Positions 16,537-25,359 of a stretch of DNA of 64,000 bases are shown piece after piece. A program made the position numbers and the translations under genes. The stretch is from contig NZ_CP013443.1 of the NCBI RefSeq assembly GCF_001718835.1, forward strand, positions 744,001-808,000, in the 5' to 3' direction. Source of the DNA: Burkholderia cepacia. Lineage in GTDB: Bacteria; Pseudomonadota; Gammaproteobacteria; Burkholderiales; Burkholderiaceae. Numbering within the stretch: position 1 is the first letter of the stretch; the number at the start of each line of letters is the position of its first letter. The notes under the pieces were generated by a model. The model saw nothing but the letters and a program-made list of their open reading frames with translations. It ran no database searches and was not told the origin of the DNA.

Positions 16537-17235
16537 TCAGTGCGAGTAATCGCGCGCGCCGAAGATCGCGGTGCCGACGCGCACGATCGTCGCGCCTTCG
16601 AGCACGGCCGCGTCGAGATCGGCTGACATGCCCATCGACAACGTATCGAGCGGCAGGCCGTCGGCGCGCAACGCGTCGAACAGTGCACGCAGTGCGCGAT
16701 GCGGCGCACGCTGCGCGTCGGTGTCGCCGGCCGGTTCGGGAATCGCCATCAGGCCGCGCAGCCGCAGCGACGGCAGCGCGGCGACCGCGCGCGCGACCTC
16801 GGCCACGTCGGCCGGCGCGACGCCGCTCTTCGACGCCTCGCCGCTGATGTTCACCTGCACGCACACGTTGAGCGGCGGCAGGTGCGCGGGGCGCTGTTCC
16901 GACAGCCGCTGGGCGATCTTCAGCCGGTCGACCGAATGGACCCAGTCGAAGCGTTCGGCAACCGCGCGCGTCTTGTTCGATTGCAGCGGCCCGATGAAAT
17001 GCCATTCGAGCTGCGCGCGCAGGTCGGCGAGCGCGTCGATCTTGTCGATCGATTCCTGCACGTAGTTTTCGCCGAATGCACGCTGCCCGGCCGCATGCGC
17101 GGCGCGCACGTCGGCGGCGGGAAACGTCTTCGAGACGGCGAGCAGCGAGACGGTGGCGGGATCGCGGCCGGCCGCGCGGGCGGCGTCGGCGATGTGGCGA
17201 TGAACGGATTCGAGGCGGGCGGCGAGATCGGACAT
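16537..17235 (-). CDS. YggS family pyridoxal phosphate homeostasis protein
   Basis: A 232-residue single-domain alanine-racemase-like barrel that binds PLP and buffers its cellular level; no catalytic reaction is established for the family. The PLP lysine is in LLAVSKTFPA, and FGENYVQE, WHFIGPLQSNK and the C-terminal LSMGMSADLDAAV region with VRVGTAIFGAR are all present. The ATG at 17235 is preferred: a TATAAT sits at 17305-17300 and overlaps the upstream in-frame ATG at 17301. It is directly upstream of proC. Confidence 0.93.
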   Translation of the reverse strand: MSDLAARLESVHRHIADAARAAGRDPATVSLLAVSKTFPAADVRAAHAAGQRAFGENYVQESIDKIDALADLRAQLEWHFIGPLQSNKTRAVAERFDWVHSVDRLKIAQRLSEQRPAHLPPLNVCVQVNISGEASKSGVAPADVAEVARAVAALPSLRLRGLMAIPEPAGDTDAQRAPHRALRALFDALRADGLPLDTLSMGMSADLDAAVLEGATIVRVGTAIFGARDYSH

Positions 17236-17299
17236 GACGGGCACGAAAGCAGGCACGGGAGCGGTCGCGCCGCCGGCGCGCGGCGCTTGGATGCGCATC

Positions 17300-17305
17300 A
17301 TTATA
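17300..17305 (-). promoter_or_regulatory. -10 box of yggS-proC
   Basis: A perfect TATAAT on the minus strand lies 64 nt before the start codon at 17235. No convincing -35 is visible. Confidence 0.5.
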
Positions 17306-17370
17306 CGGACGCGGTGCCCGTTCGCCGGCGCTAGGGCACGTTCGCAAGCCCGTTATTAGCGGGAGTCATA

Positions 17371-18597
17371 TCAGCCGTACAGCAGGTGCTCGACGAGCTG
17401 GATCCAGTGGGCCACCGGAATCTGCGTGCCGCTCTGCAGGTGCGCGATGCAGCCGACGTTGCCGGAGACGATCATCTGCGGCTCGAGCGCCTGCAGCTTC
17501 AGCAGCTTCTGCTTGCGCAACCGGTACGACAGCGACGGCTGCGTCAGCGAATAGGTGCCGGCCGAGCCGCAGCACAGATGGCTGTCGGCCGGCAGCCGCA
17601 CGTCGATGCCGAGCGTCTCGAGCAGGCGTTCGACCTTGCCGCGCGACTGCTGGCCGTGCTGCAGCGTGCATGGCGGGTGGTACGCGACCGTATGGATCGC
17701 GCGGCGGTGCGCGAGCGTCGCGAGCTCGGCCTCGAACGCGAGCAGCACGTCGGAGATGTCGCGCGTCAGCGACACGATGCGTTGCGCCTTCTCCGCGTAG
17801 GCCGGGTCGTCGCGCAGCAGGTGCGCGTATTCGAGCACCGTCGCGCCGCAGCCCGACGCGTTCATCACGATCGCCTCGACGCCCTGTTCGACATGGGGCC
17901 ACCACGCGTCGATGTTGCGGCGCGCGTCGTCGAGCGCTTCGTCGTGATAGTTCAGGTGCAGGCGGATCGCGCCGCAGCAGCCGGCATCGGGCGCGACGAC
18001 GGTCTCGATGCCGAGCGCGTCGAGCACGCGCGCGGTCGCGATGTTGATGTTCGGCAGCATCGACGGCTGCACGCAGCCGCCGAGCATCAGCATCTTGCGC
18101 GTATGCGTCAGGTGCGGCCATTCGAGCAGCCGCGTGCGCGGCGGCACCTTGTCGCGCAGCCGCTTCGGCAGCAGCGGGCGCACGTGCTGGCCGAGCCGCA
18201 TCACCGGCGAGAACAGCGCGGCGTTCGGCACGAGGCTCGCGAGCACGCGGCGCACGAGACGCTGCTGCACGGGGCGCTGCACCTGTGCCTCGACGTGCTT
18301 GCGGCCGATCTCGACGAGCCGGCCGTACTGGACGCCGGACGGGCAGGTCGTCTCGCAACTGCGGCACGTGAGGCAGCGGTCGAGGTGCTGCTGCGTGCTG
18401 CGCGTGACGGGCGCGCCTTCGACCATCTGCTTGATCAGGTAGATGCGGCCGCGCGGGCCGTCGAGTTCGTCGCCGAGCAACTGGTAGGTCGGGCAGGTCG
18501 CGGTGCAGAACCCGCAATGCACGCACTTGCGCAATATCGCGTCGGCTTCGTCGCCGTCGGGCGTATTGCGGATGAAATCGGCGAGGTTCGTCTGCAT
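17371..18597 (-). CDS. glcF: Glycolate oxidase iron-sulfur subunit
   Basis: GlcF is the Fe-S subunit of the membrane-linked glycolate dehydrogenase GlcDEF, which oxidises glycolate to glyoxylate. The 408-residue protein has two 4Fe-4S motifs (KCVHCGFCTATCPTY near residues 24-38 and CLTCRSCETTCPSGV near 74-88). It also has two Cys-rich CCG domains (DAGCCGAIRLHL and DSHLCCGSAGTYSL). It starts one nucleotide after the glcE stop (TGA-G-ATG), so translation is probably coupled. Confidence 0.95.
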   Translation of the reverse strand: MQTNLADFIRNTPDGDEADAILRKCVHCGFCTATCPTYQLLGDELDGPRGRIYLIKQMVEGAPVTRSTQQHLDRCLTCRSCETTCPSGVQYGRLVEIGRKHVEAQVQRPVQQRLVRRVLASLVPNAALFSPVMRLGQHVRPLLPKRLRDKVPPRTRLLEWPHLTHTRKMLMLGGCVQPSMLPNINIATARVLDALGIETVVAPDAGCCGAIRLHLNYHDEALDDARRNIDAWWPHVEQGVEAIVMNASGCGATVLEYAHLLRDDPAYAEKAQRIVSLTRDISDVLLAFEAELATLAHRRAIHTVAYHPPCTLQHGQQSRGKVERLLETLGIDVRLPADSHLCCGSAGTYSLTQPSLSYRLRKQKLLKLQALEPQMIVSGNVGCIAHLQSGTQIPVAHWIQLVEHLLYG

Positions 18598-18598
18598 C

Positions 18599-19687
18599 TC
18601 AGAGATCCGGGTAGAGCCGGCCGCGGTTGAAGATGCGCGCGGGATCGAACGCGGCTTTCAATCCGCGGTGGATTTTCATCATCGGGGCGGGGAGCGGCGT
18701 GAACACGCCCGCGCTGCGGTCGTACGCGTCGCCCGCGCGGAACAGCGTCGCGTGGCCGCCGGCCTGCTTGGCGCTCATCCGCACGGTCTGCGCATCGGCG
18801 TCGGTGATCCACCAGCGCTGCGCGCCGCCCCATTCCATCAACTGGGTGCCGGGCAGGTGCATCGGTTCGGTGATCGACGGCAGCGCGAGACGCCACAGCG
18901 CATAGCCGGGCGGGATGCCGTGGAAGAACGGGTCGGTATGCTCGCGCAGGCCGGCCCAGAAGCGCTCGGCTTCGACCGCGTCGACGACTTCGCCGCCGAG
19001 CAGCGTCTTCGCGGATTTCACGGCCGCTTCGGCGCCCGACAGGCGCAGGACGAGCGTGCCGTTGCGCCAGCCGCTCGCGCTGACGGGCAGCGGGTGGCCG
19101 CCCCATTCGTTGAGCTTGCGCACCGCGTCGGTCGCGGTCATCTCGAACTTCAGCGTGACTTCGGCGACGGGCATCGGCAGCACCTTGATCGACAGGTCGA
19201 GCATCAGCCCGAGCGTGCCGAGCGCACCGGCCATCAGCCGCGACACATCGTAGCCGGCGACGTTCTTCACGACCTGGCCGCCGAAGCGCAGCGTTTCGCC
19301 GCGACCGTTCATCAGCGTGACGCCGAGCATGAAATCGCGCGGCGCGCCGCAGGTGGCCCGGCGCGGGCCCGCGAGGCCGGCCGCGACGCAGCCGCCGACG
19401 GTGGCCGCGCGGCCGAAGTGCGGCGGCTCGAACGGCAGCATCTGGCCGCACTCGGCGAGGACGGCTTCAAGCTGCGCGAGCGGCGTGCCCGCGCGGACCG
19501 TGACGACGAGTTCGGCCGGGTCGTACGACACGACGCCCTGAAACGCGCGCGTGTCGAGAATCTCGCCCTCGAGCGCCTGGCCGTACCAGTCCTTGGTGCC
19601 GCCGCCGCGAATCCGCAGCGGCCGGCCGTCGGCGCTGGCGGCGCGGACGCGCTCGGCCCATCCGGCGACGATGTCGTCCTCTTCCAT
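18599..19687 (-). CDS. glcE: Glycolate oxidase FAD-binding subunit
   Basis: GlcE is the second FAD-domain subunit of glycolate dehydrogenase. The 362-residue protein has the PCMH-type FAD-binding fold: PLRIRGGGTKDWYG near the N-terminus, LPFEPPHFGRAATVGGCVAAGL, and a C-terminal DPARIFNRGRLYPDL, the usual end of this family. ATG 19687 is chosen because the FAD fold begins soon after it; an upstream in-frame ATG at 19753 precedes a likely -10 (TACAAT). A 117-bp gap with GC-rich hairpins separates it from glcD. Confidence 0.93.
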   Translation of the reverse strand: MEEDDIVAGWAERVRAASADGRPLRIRGGGTKDWYGQALEGEILDTRAFQGVVSYDPAELVVTVRAGTPLAQLEAVLAECGQMLPFEPPHFGRAATVGGCVAAGLAGPRRATCGAPRDFMLGVTLMNGRGETLRFGGQVVKNVAGYDVSRLMAGALGTLGLMLDLSIKVLPMPVAEVTLKFEMTATDAVRKLNEWGGHPLPVSASGWRNGTLVLRLSGAEAAVKSAKTLLGGEVVDAVEAERFWAGLREHTDPFFHGIPPGYALWRLALPSITEPMHLPGTQLMEWGGAQRWWITDADAQTVRMSAKQAGGHATLFRAGDAYDRSAGVFTPLPAPMMKIHRGLKAAFDPARIFNRGRLYPDL

Positions 19688-19725
19688 GATCGGTTGTCGT
19701 TTCGTCTCGTGTCGTTGTTCGGTCG

Positions 19726-19731
19726 ATTGTA
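19726..19731 (-). promoter_or_regulatory. Possible internal promoter (-10) before glcE
   Basis: TACAAT on the minus strand lies 38 nt before the glcE start. The glcD-glcE spacer also holds two inverted repeats, GGCGGCGCG/CGCGCCGCC (19779-19801) and CGCGAT/ATCGCG (19741-19757), which could modulate read-through from glcD. Confidence 0.35.
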
Positions 19732-19804
19732 CCGGGGTGGCGCGATTCCACATCGCGACTATCCCTAAGCCCGATTGCGGCGGCGCGTGTGCCGCGCCGC
19801 CGGC

Positions 19805-21298
19805 TCAGAAGCGCGGCAGGTCGGGGTGCGGCAGCAGCCCGCCGCGCACGTGCTGGCGACCGTACTCGGCGCAGCGCGCGCGGGTCGGGATGCCCTTGTC
19901 CGGGTTCAGCAGCCCCGCCGGATCGAAGGCGCGCTTGACCGCGAAGAACGCGTCGCGCTCCTGCGGCGAGAACTGTACGCACATCGAATTGAGCTTCTCG
20001 ATGCCGACGCCGTGCTCGCCCGTCACGCTGCCGCCGAATTCCACGCAGCATTCGAGGATTTCCGCGCCGAACTGCTCGGCGCGGTGCAGTTCGTCCGGAT
20101 CGTTCGCGTTGTAGAGGATCAGCGGATGCATGTTGCCGTCGCCCGCGTGGAACACGTTGATGCAGCGCAGCCCGTAGCGCGTTTCGAGCTGCTCGATGCG
20201 CGCGAGCAGCGGGCCGATCGCGCGGCGCGGCACGGTGCCGTCCATGCAGTAGTAGTCGGCCGAAATGCGGCCGGCGGCCGGGAACGCGTTCTTGCGGCCC
20301 GACCAGAAGCGCAGCCGCTCGTGCTCGTTGCGCGATACCTGGATGCGTGTCGCGCCATGCTCGCGCAGCACGGCCGTCATCCGCACGATCTCTTCCGCGA
20401 CTTCCTCCGGCGTGCCGTCCGATTCGCACAGCAGGATCGCTTTCGCATCGAGATCGTAGCCCGCGTGCGTGAACGCCTCGACGGCCTGCGTGGCCGGCTT
20501 GTCCATCATTTCGAGCCCGGCCGGGATGATCCCCGACGCGATGATCGCCGCGACGGCCTCGCCGCCCTTGACGACGTCGTCGAAGCTCGCCATCACGAGC
20601 TGGGCCGTCTGCGGCTTCGGGATCAGCTTCACCGTGACCTCGGTGACGATCGCGAACATTCCTTCGCTGCCGATCATCACGGCGAGCAGGTCGAGGCCCG
20701 GCATGTCGAGCGCGAGCGAACCGAATTCGACGATCTCGCCGTCGATCGTCACCGCGCGCACGCGCATCACGTTGTGCACGGTCAGCCCGTATTTCAGGCA
20801 ATGGACGCCGCCGGAATTTTCCGCGACGTTGCCGCCGATCGTGCACGCGATCTGCGACGACGGATCGGGCGCGTAGTACAGGCCGTACGGCGCGGCGGCC
20901 TCCGAGATCGCGAGGTTGCGCACGCCGGGCTGCACGGTCGCCGTGCGCGCGTAGGGATCGACTTCGACGATGCGCGTGAAACGCGCAAGCGACAGCACGA
21001 CGCCGAGCGCGATCGGCAACGCGCCGCCCGACAGGCTCGTGCCCGCGCCGCGCGGCACGATCGGCACCTCCATGCGGCGGCAGATCTGTACGATCCGCTG
21101 CACCTGCGATTCCGTTTCGGGCAGCGCGACCGCGAGCGGCAGGCGGCGGTACGCGGACAGGCCGTCGCATTCGTACGGCGCCGTGTCTTCGTCGCGGTAC
21201 AGCAGGCAGTGCGTCGGCAGCACGGCCATCAGCGCCTGCACGACTTCGCGCTGGCGCTGCGCGCGTGCCGCGCTCGACAGTTCGACGGGAGCGTTCAT
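19805..21298 (-). CDS. glcD: Glycolate oxidase subunit GlcD
   Basis: GlcD is the main FAD-containing subunit of glycolate dehydrogenase. The 497-residue protein (E. coli: 499) has the PCMH FAD-binding segment VPIVPRGAGTSLSGGALP, SSQIACTIGGNVAENSGG, and the C-terminal substrate domain with NVFHAGDGNMHPLILYN and VTGEHGVGIEKL. The start is the ATG at 21298 with CAGGAGA upstream. It heads glcD-glcE-glcF. A related FAD enzyme is encoded 41 nt upstream on the same strand and is probably co-transcribed. Confidence 0.95.
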   Translation of the reverse strand: MNAPVELSSAARAQRQREVVQALMAVLPTHCLLYRDEDTAPYECDGLSAYRRLPLAVALPETESQVQRIVQICRRMEVPIVPRGAGTSLSGGALPIALGVVLSLARFTRIVEVDPYARTATVQPGVRNLAISEAAAPYGLYYAPDPSSQIACTIGGNVAENSGGVHCLKYGLTVHNVMRVRAVTIDGEIVEFGSLALDMPGLDLLAVMIGSEGMFAIVTEVTVKLIPKPQTAQLVMASFDDVVKGGEAVAAIIASGIIPAGLEMMDKPATQAVEAFTHAGYDLDAKAILLCESDGTPEEVAEEIVRMTAVLREHGATRIQVSRNEHERLRFWSGRKNAFPAAGRISADYYCMDGTVPRRAIGPLLARIEQLETRYGLRCINVFHAGDGNMHPLILYNANDPDELHRAEQFGAEILECCVEFGGSVTGEHGVGIEKLNSMCVQFSPQERDAFFAVKRAFDPAGLLNPDKGIPTRARCAEYGRQHVRGGLLPHPDLPRF

Positions 21299-21339
21299 TG
21301 GGTCTCCTGCAGCAGGCGGCGCGGCGTCGCGCCGCCGTG

Positions 21340-22749
21340 TCAGCACGTGAAAATCTTGCCCGGATTCATCAGGTTGCGCGGATCGAGCGCGAGCTTGATC
21401 GCGCGCATCGTGTCGATCGCGTTGTCGCCGTGCTCCTTCGGCAGGAAGCGCATCTTGTGCAGCCCGACGCCGTGCTCGCCCGTGCAGGTGCCGCCGAGGC
21501 GCAGCGCGCGCTCGACGATCCGGTCGTTGATGTGCTCGGCTTCGGCGATTTCCTCGGGCTTGTCGGGGTCGATCAGGATCGCGACGTGGAAATTGCCGTC
21601 GCCGACGTGGCCGACGATCGGGCAGGGCAGCGACGACGCGCGCAGGTCGACTTCGGTTTCCTCGACGCACGCGGCGAGCTGCGAGATCGGCACGCAGACG
21701 TCGGTCGTCACCGCGCGGCAGCCGGGTTTCAATTGCAGCATCGCGAAATACGCGTTGTGGCGGGCGGCCCAGAGGCGCGTGCGGTCTTCGGGACGGGTTG
21801 CCCATTCGAAGCCCTGGCCGTTGTTCTGGCCCGCGAGCGCCTGCACGAGCTCCGCCTGTTCCTTCACACCGGCCTCGGTGCCGTGGAATTCGAAGAACAG
21901 CGTCGGCGCTTCGGTGAGCGTCAGGTTCGAATGGCGGTTGATCGAGCGCACGGCGAGCGCATCGACGAATTCGACGCGCGCGATCGGCACGCCGATCTGG
22001 ATCGTCTCGATCACGGTGCGCACCGCGTCGCCCATCGACGGGAACGTGCAGATCGCGGCCGATACGGCTTCGGGCAGCGGGTGCAGGCGCAGCGTGATCT
22101 CGGTGATCACGCCGAGCGTGCCTTCGGAGCCGACGAACAGGCGCGTGAGGTCGTAGCCGGCCGACGACTTGCGGGCGCGCGAGCCGGTCTTCACGATGCG
22201 GCCGTCGGCGAGCACCGCGGTCAGGCCGAGCACGTTCTCGCGCATCGTGCCGTAGCGCACGGCGTTGGTGCCCGACGCACGCGTGGCGGTCATCCCGCCG
22301 ATGCTCGCGTCGGCGCCCGGGTCGATCGGGAAGAACAGGCCGGTGTCGCGCAGCGCCTCGTTGAGCGCCTTGCGCGTGATGCCCGGCTCGACCGTCACGG
22401 TCAGGTCTTCGGCGTTGATCGACAGTACGCGGTTCATCTCCGACAGGTCGAGCGAGACGCCGCCGCGCACCGCGAGCAGGTGGCCTTCGAGCGACGAACC
22501 GGCGCCGTACGGGATCAGCGGGACGCTGTACAGCGAGCACAGCGACACGACTTCGCGCACGTCGTCAGCGCTGTGCGCGAACACGACGGCGTCGGGCAGT
22601 TGCGGGTCGAACGGCGATTCGTCGCGGCCGTGGTGGGCGCGGACGGCGTCGGCGGTCGACACGCGCTCGCCGAAGGCGGCGCGCAGCGCATCGAGCATGG
22701 CGGGGGGAAGGGGGCGGCGCGTGGCGGCCGGCGGGGCAGGGTGATTCAC
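21340..22749 (-). CDS. FAD-binding oxidase, D-lactate dehydrogenase (cytochrome)-like
   Basis: A 469-residue VAO/PCMH flavoprotein related to GlcD and to D-lactate dehydrogenases of the Dld/LDHD type. Visible motifs are VPLIPYGAGSSLEGHLLA, DPGADASIGGMTATRASG, and in the C-terminal domain GHVGDGNFHVAILID and CTGEHGVGLHKM. No Fe-S motif is present. The start is a GTG at 22749: AGGAG lies 6 nt before it, and no ATG gives a plausible N-terminus. It precedes glcDEF and may take D-lactate, D-2-hydroxyglutarate or a similar 2-hydroxy acid; the substrate is not decidable from sequence. Confidence 0.88.
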   Translation of the reverse strand: MNHPAPPAATRRPLPPAMLDALRAAFGERVSTADAVRAHHGRDESPFDPQLPDAVVFAHSADDVREVVSLCSLYSVPLIPYGAGSSLEGHLLAVRGGVSLDLSEMNRVLSINAEDLTVTVEPGITRKALNEALRDTGLFFPIDPGADASIGGMTATRASGTNAVRYGTMRENVLGLTAVLADGRIVKTGSRARKSSAGYDLTRLFVGSEGTLGVITEITLRLHPLPEAVSAAICTFPSMGDAVRTVIETIQIGVPIARVEFVDALAVRSINRHSNLTLTEAPTLFFEFHGTEAGVKEQAELVQALAGQNNGQGFEWATRPEDRTRLWAARHNAYFAMLQLKPGCRAVTTDVCVPISQLAACVEETEVDLRASSLPCPIVGHVGDGNFHVAILIDPDKPEEIAEAEHINDRIVERALRLGGTCTGEHGVGLHKMRFLPKEHGDNAIDTMRAIKLALDPRNLMNPGKIFTC

Positions 22750-22793
22750 GCAAGTCTCCTCTCGATCAGCATGGGCGCTTCGGCACCGGGTGC

Positions 22794-22806
22794 GGTCCCA
22801 TGCAAG
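22794..22806. repeat. Dispersed motif GGTCCCATGCAAG, copy 1
   Basis: This 13-mer recurs almost exactly at 26877-26889 in the aroG leader. A degenerate copy (GGTCCCGTGCAAG) is at 22852-22864, and a partial one (GGTCCCGCGC) at 22833. All lie upstream of minus-strand genes. Confidence 0.45.
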
Positions 22807-22851
22807 GCTGCGAGCGCCTCGGCACCGGCACCGGTCCCGCGCTTTGCGCCT

Positions 22852-22864
22852 GGTCCCGTGCAAG
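22852..22864. repeat. Dispersed motif, degenerate copy 2
   Basis: GGTCCCGTGCAAG differs from copy 1 at one base and lies 58 bp away, in the same divergent intergenic region. Confidence 0.35.
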
Positions 22865-22953
22865 GTCGGACGGCTTGCCGGGCGGTACCGCGTCGGGGCG
22901 GTTGGCTTTCATTCTACGCTGGAACACCTGCTGCGAGCCGCGCGGCGGGCTGC

Positions 22954-22959
22954 GATAAT
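22954..22959 (+). promoter_or_regulatory. -10 box of the adenosyltransferase gene
   Basis: GATAAT (5 of 6) lies 54 nt before the ATG at 23014. Confidence 0.35.
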
Positions 22960-23013
22960 CGGCGTGCAATGCAACCCTGGCCGCGTCGCGGCCGCGCACG
23001 AGAGGACATCCGC

Positions 23014-23565
23014 ATGGGCAACCGCTTGAGCAAGATCGCCACGCGTACCGGCGACGACGGCACCACCGGCCTCGGCGACGGCCGGCGCATCGGCAAGGAC
23101 GATACGCGGATCGCCGCGATCGGCGACGTCGACGAACTGAACTCGAACCTCGGCGTGCTGCTCGCCGAAACGCTGCCGGACGATATCCGCACGGCGCTCG
23201 TGACGATCCAGCATGACCTGTTCGATCTCGGCGGCGAATTGTGCATTCCCGGCCATACGGTGCTCGACGACACGCATCTCGCGCGTCTCGATCGCTGGCT
23301 CGCCGACTACAACGCGACGCTGCCGCCGCTGAAGGAATTCATCCTGCCGGCGGGCTCGCGCGCGGCGTCGCTCGCGCACGTGTGTCGAACCGTATGCCGT
23401 CGCGCGGAGCGTTCGATCGTCGCGCTCGGCCGCGTCGAAACGCTGCAGGAGACGCCGCGGCGCTACGTGAACCGGCTGTCGGACCTGCTGTTCGTGCTGG
23501 CGCGCGTGCTGAACCGTACCGACGGCGGATCGGACGTGCTGTGGGAACGCGGCCGGGCGACGTGA
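23014..23565 (+). CDS. Cob(I)alamin adenosyltransferase, PduO type
   Basis: This enzyme makes coenzyme B12 by moving the adenosyl group of ATP onto cob(I)alamin. The 183-residue all-helical protein has the ATP-binding N-terminal motif TRTGDDGTTGLGDGRRI, the DELNSNLGVL helix, and the C-terminal RRYVNRLSDLLFVLARVLN signature, all typical of the PduO/MMAB family and unlike CobA. The start at 23014 follows an AGAGGA. It is transcribed divergently from the Dld-like gene. No other B12 gene is nearby. Confidence 0.93.
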   Translation: MGNRLSKIATRTGDDGTTGLGDGRRIGKDDTRIAAIGDVDELNSNLGVLLAETLPDDIRTALVTIQHDLFDLGGELCIPGHTVLDDTHLARLDRWLADYNATLPPLKEFILPAGSRAASLAHVCRTVCRRAERSIVALGRVETLQETPRRYVNRLSDLLFVLARVLNRTDGGSDVLWERGRAT

Positions 23566-23614
23566 CGGGCGCAGCAGTGGGGGAGCCGGCCCCCCATTGA
23601 TGCGCCGCGACAAT

Positions 23615-23663
23615 TTGTCCACGCCGGCGCAGGGTTTTAAAGATGTATTGTGTGTGCATGTTT
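23615..23663 (+). promoter_or_regulatory. hmp promoter with NsrR-like dyad
   Basis: A possible TTGTCC (23615-23620) and TAAAGA (23638-23643) are 17 bp apart. Overlapping the -10 is AAGATGTATT-N5-TGCATGTTT (23640-23663), an imperfect dyad similar to the nitric-oxide-sensing repressor NsrR site (AAGATGCATTT-type arms). No NsrR gene is in the window. Confidence 0.4.
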
Positions 23664-23677
23664 AACGGAGAACGAAC

Positions 23678-24886
23678 ATGACCCACATCACCGCTGACCA
23701 GATGGCTCGCGTGAAGGCCACTGCCCCTGTCCTCGCCGTGCACGGCGCGACGATCACGAAGCACTTCTACCAGCGCATGTTCGCGCGCCATCCGGAACTG
23801 AATAACCTGTTCAACCAGACGCACCAGAAGACGGGCAGCCAGCCGGAAACGCTCGCGAAGGCCGTCTACGCGTATGCGGCGAACATCGACAATCTCGGAG
23901 CGCTGGGCGGCGCGGTGTCGCACATCGCGCACAAGCACGCGAGCCTGAACATCCGCCCCGAGCATTACCCGATCGTCGGCGAGAACCTGCTCGCATCGAT
24001 CGTGGAAGTGCTGGGCGACGCGGTCGATGCCGACACGCTCGAGGCGTGGCGCGTGGCGTACGGCCAGCTCGCGCAGATCCTGATCGGCGTCGAGGCCGAC
24101 CTGTACGCGGGTGCGGCCTGGAGCGGGTTCCGTCCGTTCAGGGTCGAGCGCAAGGTGCGCGAAAGCGACGAGATCACGTCGTTCTACCTGACGCCCGCCG
24201 ACGGCGGCGCGGCGCCGGCGTTCGAGCCCGGCCAGTACGTCACGGTGAAGCGTTTCGTCGGCGATCTCGGCGTCGACCAGCCGCGCCAGTACAGCCTGTC
24301 CGACGCGCCGCACGGCAAGTGGCTGCGCATCTCGGTGAAGCGCGAAGCCGGCCAGCCGGAAGTCATTCCGGCCGGCAAGGTGTCGACGCTGATGCACGAC
24401 GGCGTGGAAGAGGGGGCGATCGTCGAGGTCACCGCGCCGATGGGCGAATTCTCGCTGAAGCGCGGCGTCGAGACGCCGGTGGTGCTGATTTCCGGCGGCG
24501 TCGGCCTGACGCCGATGGTGTCGATGGCGTCGACGCTGGTCGAGGAAGGCAGCAGGCGCGACGTGCGGTTCGTCCATGCATGCCGCTCGGGCGCGGTGCA
24601 CGCGTTCCGCGACTGGCTGAACGACACGGTGCGCGAGCATGCGAACGTCAGGCGCACGGTGCTGTACGAGCTGGTCGGCCCGGACGATCGCGTCGGCGTC
24701 GACCACGACCTGGAAGGGCGCCTCACGCCGGAGCGCGTGCGGCACTACGCGCTGGTGCCGGACGCCGATTACTACATCTGCGGGCCGATCGCGTTCATGA
24801 AGGCGCAGCGCGATGCGCTGGTCGCGCTCGGCGTCGCGCCTGAGCGCGTGAATAGGGAGATCTTCGGGTCTGGGGCGCTCGATTGA
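23678..24886 (+). CDS. hmp: Flavohemoglobin (nitric oxide dioxygenase)
   Basis: Hmp converts nitric oxide to nitrate using O2 and NAD(P)H, protecting against nitrosative stress. The 402-residue protein has a globin domain (residues ~1-140) with the B10 tyrosine in HFYQRMF and the proximal haem histidine in the HIAHKHASLNI helix. An FAD domain (RQYSLSDAPHG) and an NAD domain (LISGGVGLTPM and, near the end, DYYICGPIAFM) follow. Domain order and length match the family. It is probably monocistronic with an NO-responsive promoter. Confidence 0.97.
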   Translation: MTHITADQMARVKATAPVLAVHGATITKHFYQRMFARHPELNNLFNQTHQKTGSQPETLAKAVYAYAANIDNLGALGGAVSHIAHKHASLNIRPEHYPIVGENLLASIVEVLGDAVDADTLEAWRVAYGQLAQILIGVEADLYAGAAWSGFRPFRVERKVRESDEITSFYLTPADGGAAPAFEPGQYVTVKRFVGDLGVDQPRQYSLSDAPHGKWLRISVKREAGQPEVIPAGKVSTLMHDGVEEGAIVEVTAPMGEFSLKRGVETPVVLISGGVGLTPMVSMASTLVEEGSRRDVRFVHACRSGAVHAFRDWLNDTVREHANVRRTVLYELVGPDDRVGVDHDLEGRLTPERVRHYALVPDADYYICGPIAFMKAQRDALVALGVAPERVNREIFGSGALD

Positions 24887-24913
24887 GCGAGCGGCCGGCA
24901 GGTTGATCGATCG

Positions 24914-24940
24914 GGCCCGGTGCGAGCCGGGCCGTTGTTG
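24914..24940 (+). terminator. Likely hmp terminator
   Basis: The hairpin GGCCCGG / CCGGGCC with a 6-nt loop is followed by a GTT-repeat rather than a clean T-run, so it is a weaker candidate. Confidence 0.45.
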
Positions 24941-24969
24941 TTGTCGCTCGCGTTGTCGCGCGGGTGATG

Positions 24970-25359
24970 TCAGGCACGCAGCATCAGCGTCGCATGATAG
25001 CGCCACACTTTCGGGTCGGCGCTGACGAGCGGCATGCCTTCATGCAGTGCCTGCGCAACCATCACACGGTCGAACGGGTCGGCATGGTCCGGAAAATCGG
25101 GCAGCGCGGCAACTGCTTCGACGTGGTCGCTGCTGATCGGCAACTCCGCGAATCCGGCGAGTCGGAACGCCGAGCGTGCGTCGCGCGGATGAACGGGCAG
25201 GTTGCCTTTGCGGTATTTGATCGCGATTTCCCAGATTGACGCGGCACTGACGTACAGGATGTTGTCGGGATCTTCGATCAACGCAGCTGCTGTCGACGAA
25301 AGTTGCGGTGCGCCCTCGGCAGCCCAGAGCGCGATATGCGTATCGAGCAGCAGCTTCAC
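24970..25359 (-). CDS. PIN-domain toxin, VapC-like
   Basis: A 129-residue type II toxin, a putative Mg-dependent endoribonuclease. The acidic residues that make up PIN active sites are present: D6 in LLDTHIALW, E44 in SIWEIAIKY, D97 in DPFDR and D115 in SADPK. Its start overlaps the antitoxin stop by 4 nt (ATGA), typical of coupled toxin-antitoxin pairs. The RNA target cannot be inferred. Codon use is slightly less GC-biased than in neighbouring genes, in keeping with a mobile module. Confidence 0.88.
   Translation of the reverse strand: MKLLLDTHIALWAAEGAPQLSSTAAALIEDPDNILYVSAASIWEIAIKYRKGNLPVHPRDARSAFRLAGFAELPISSDHVEAVAALPDFPDHADPFDRVMVAQALHEGMPLVSADPKVWRYHATLMLRA

Noticed and set aside
17236..17301. 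A longer YggS-type protein from 17301
   Set aside because: The TATAAT promoter element overlaps that ATG, and the added residues are not conserved.
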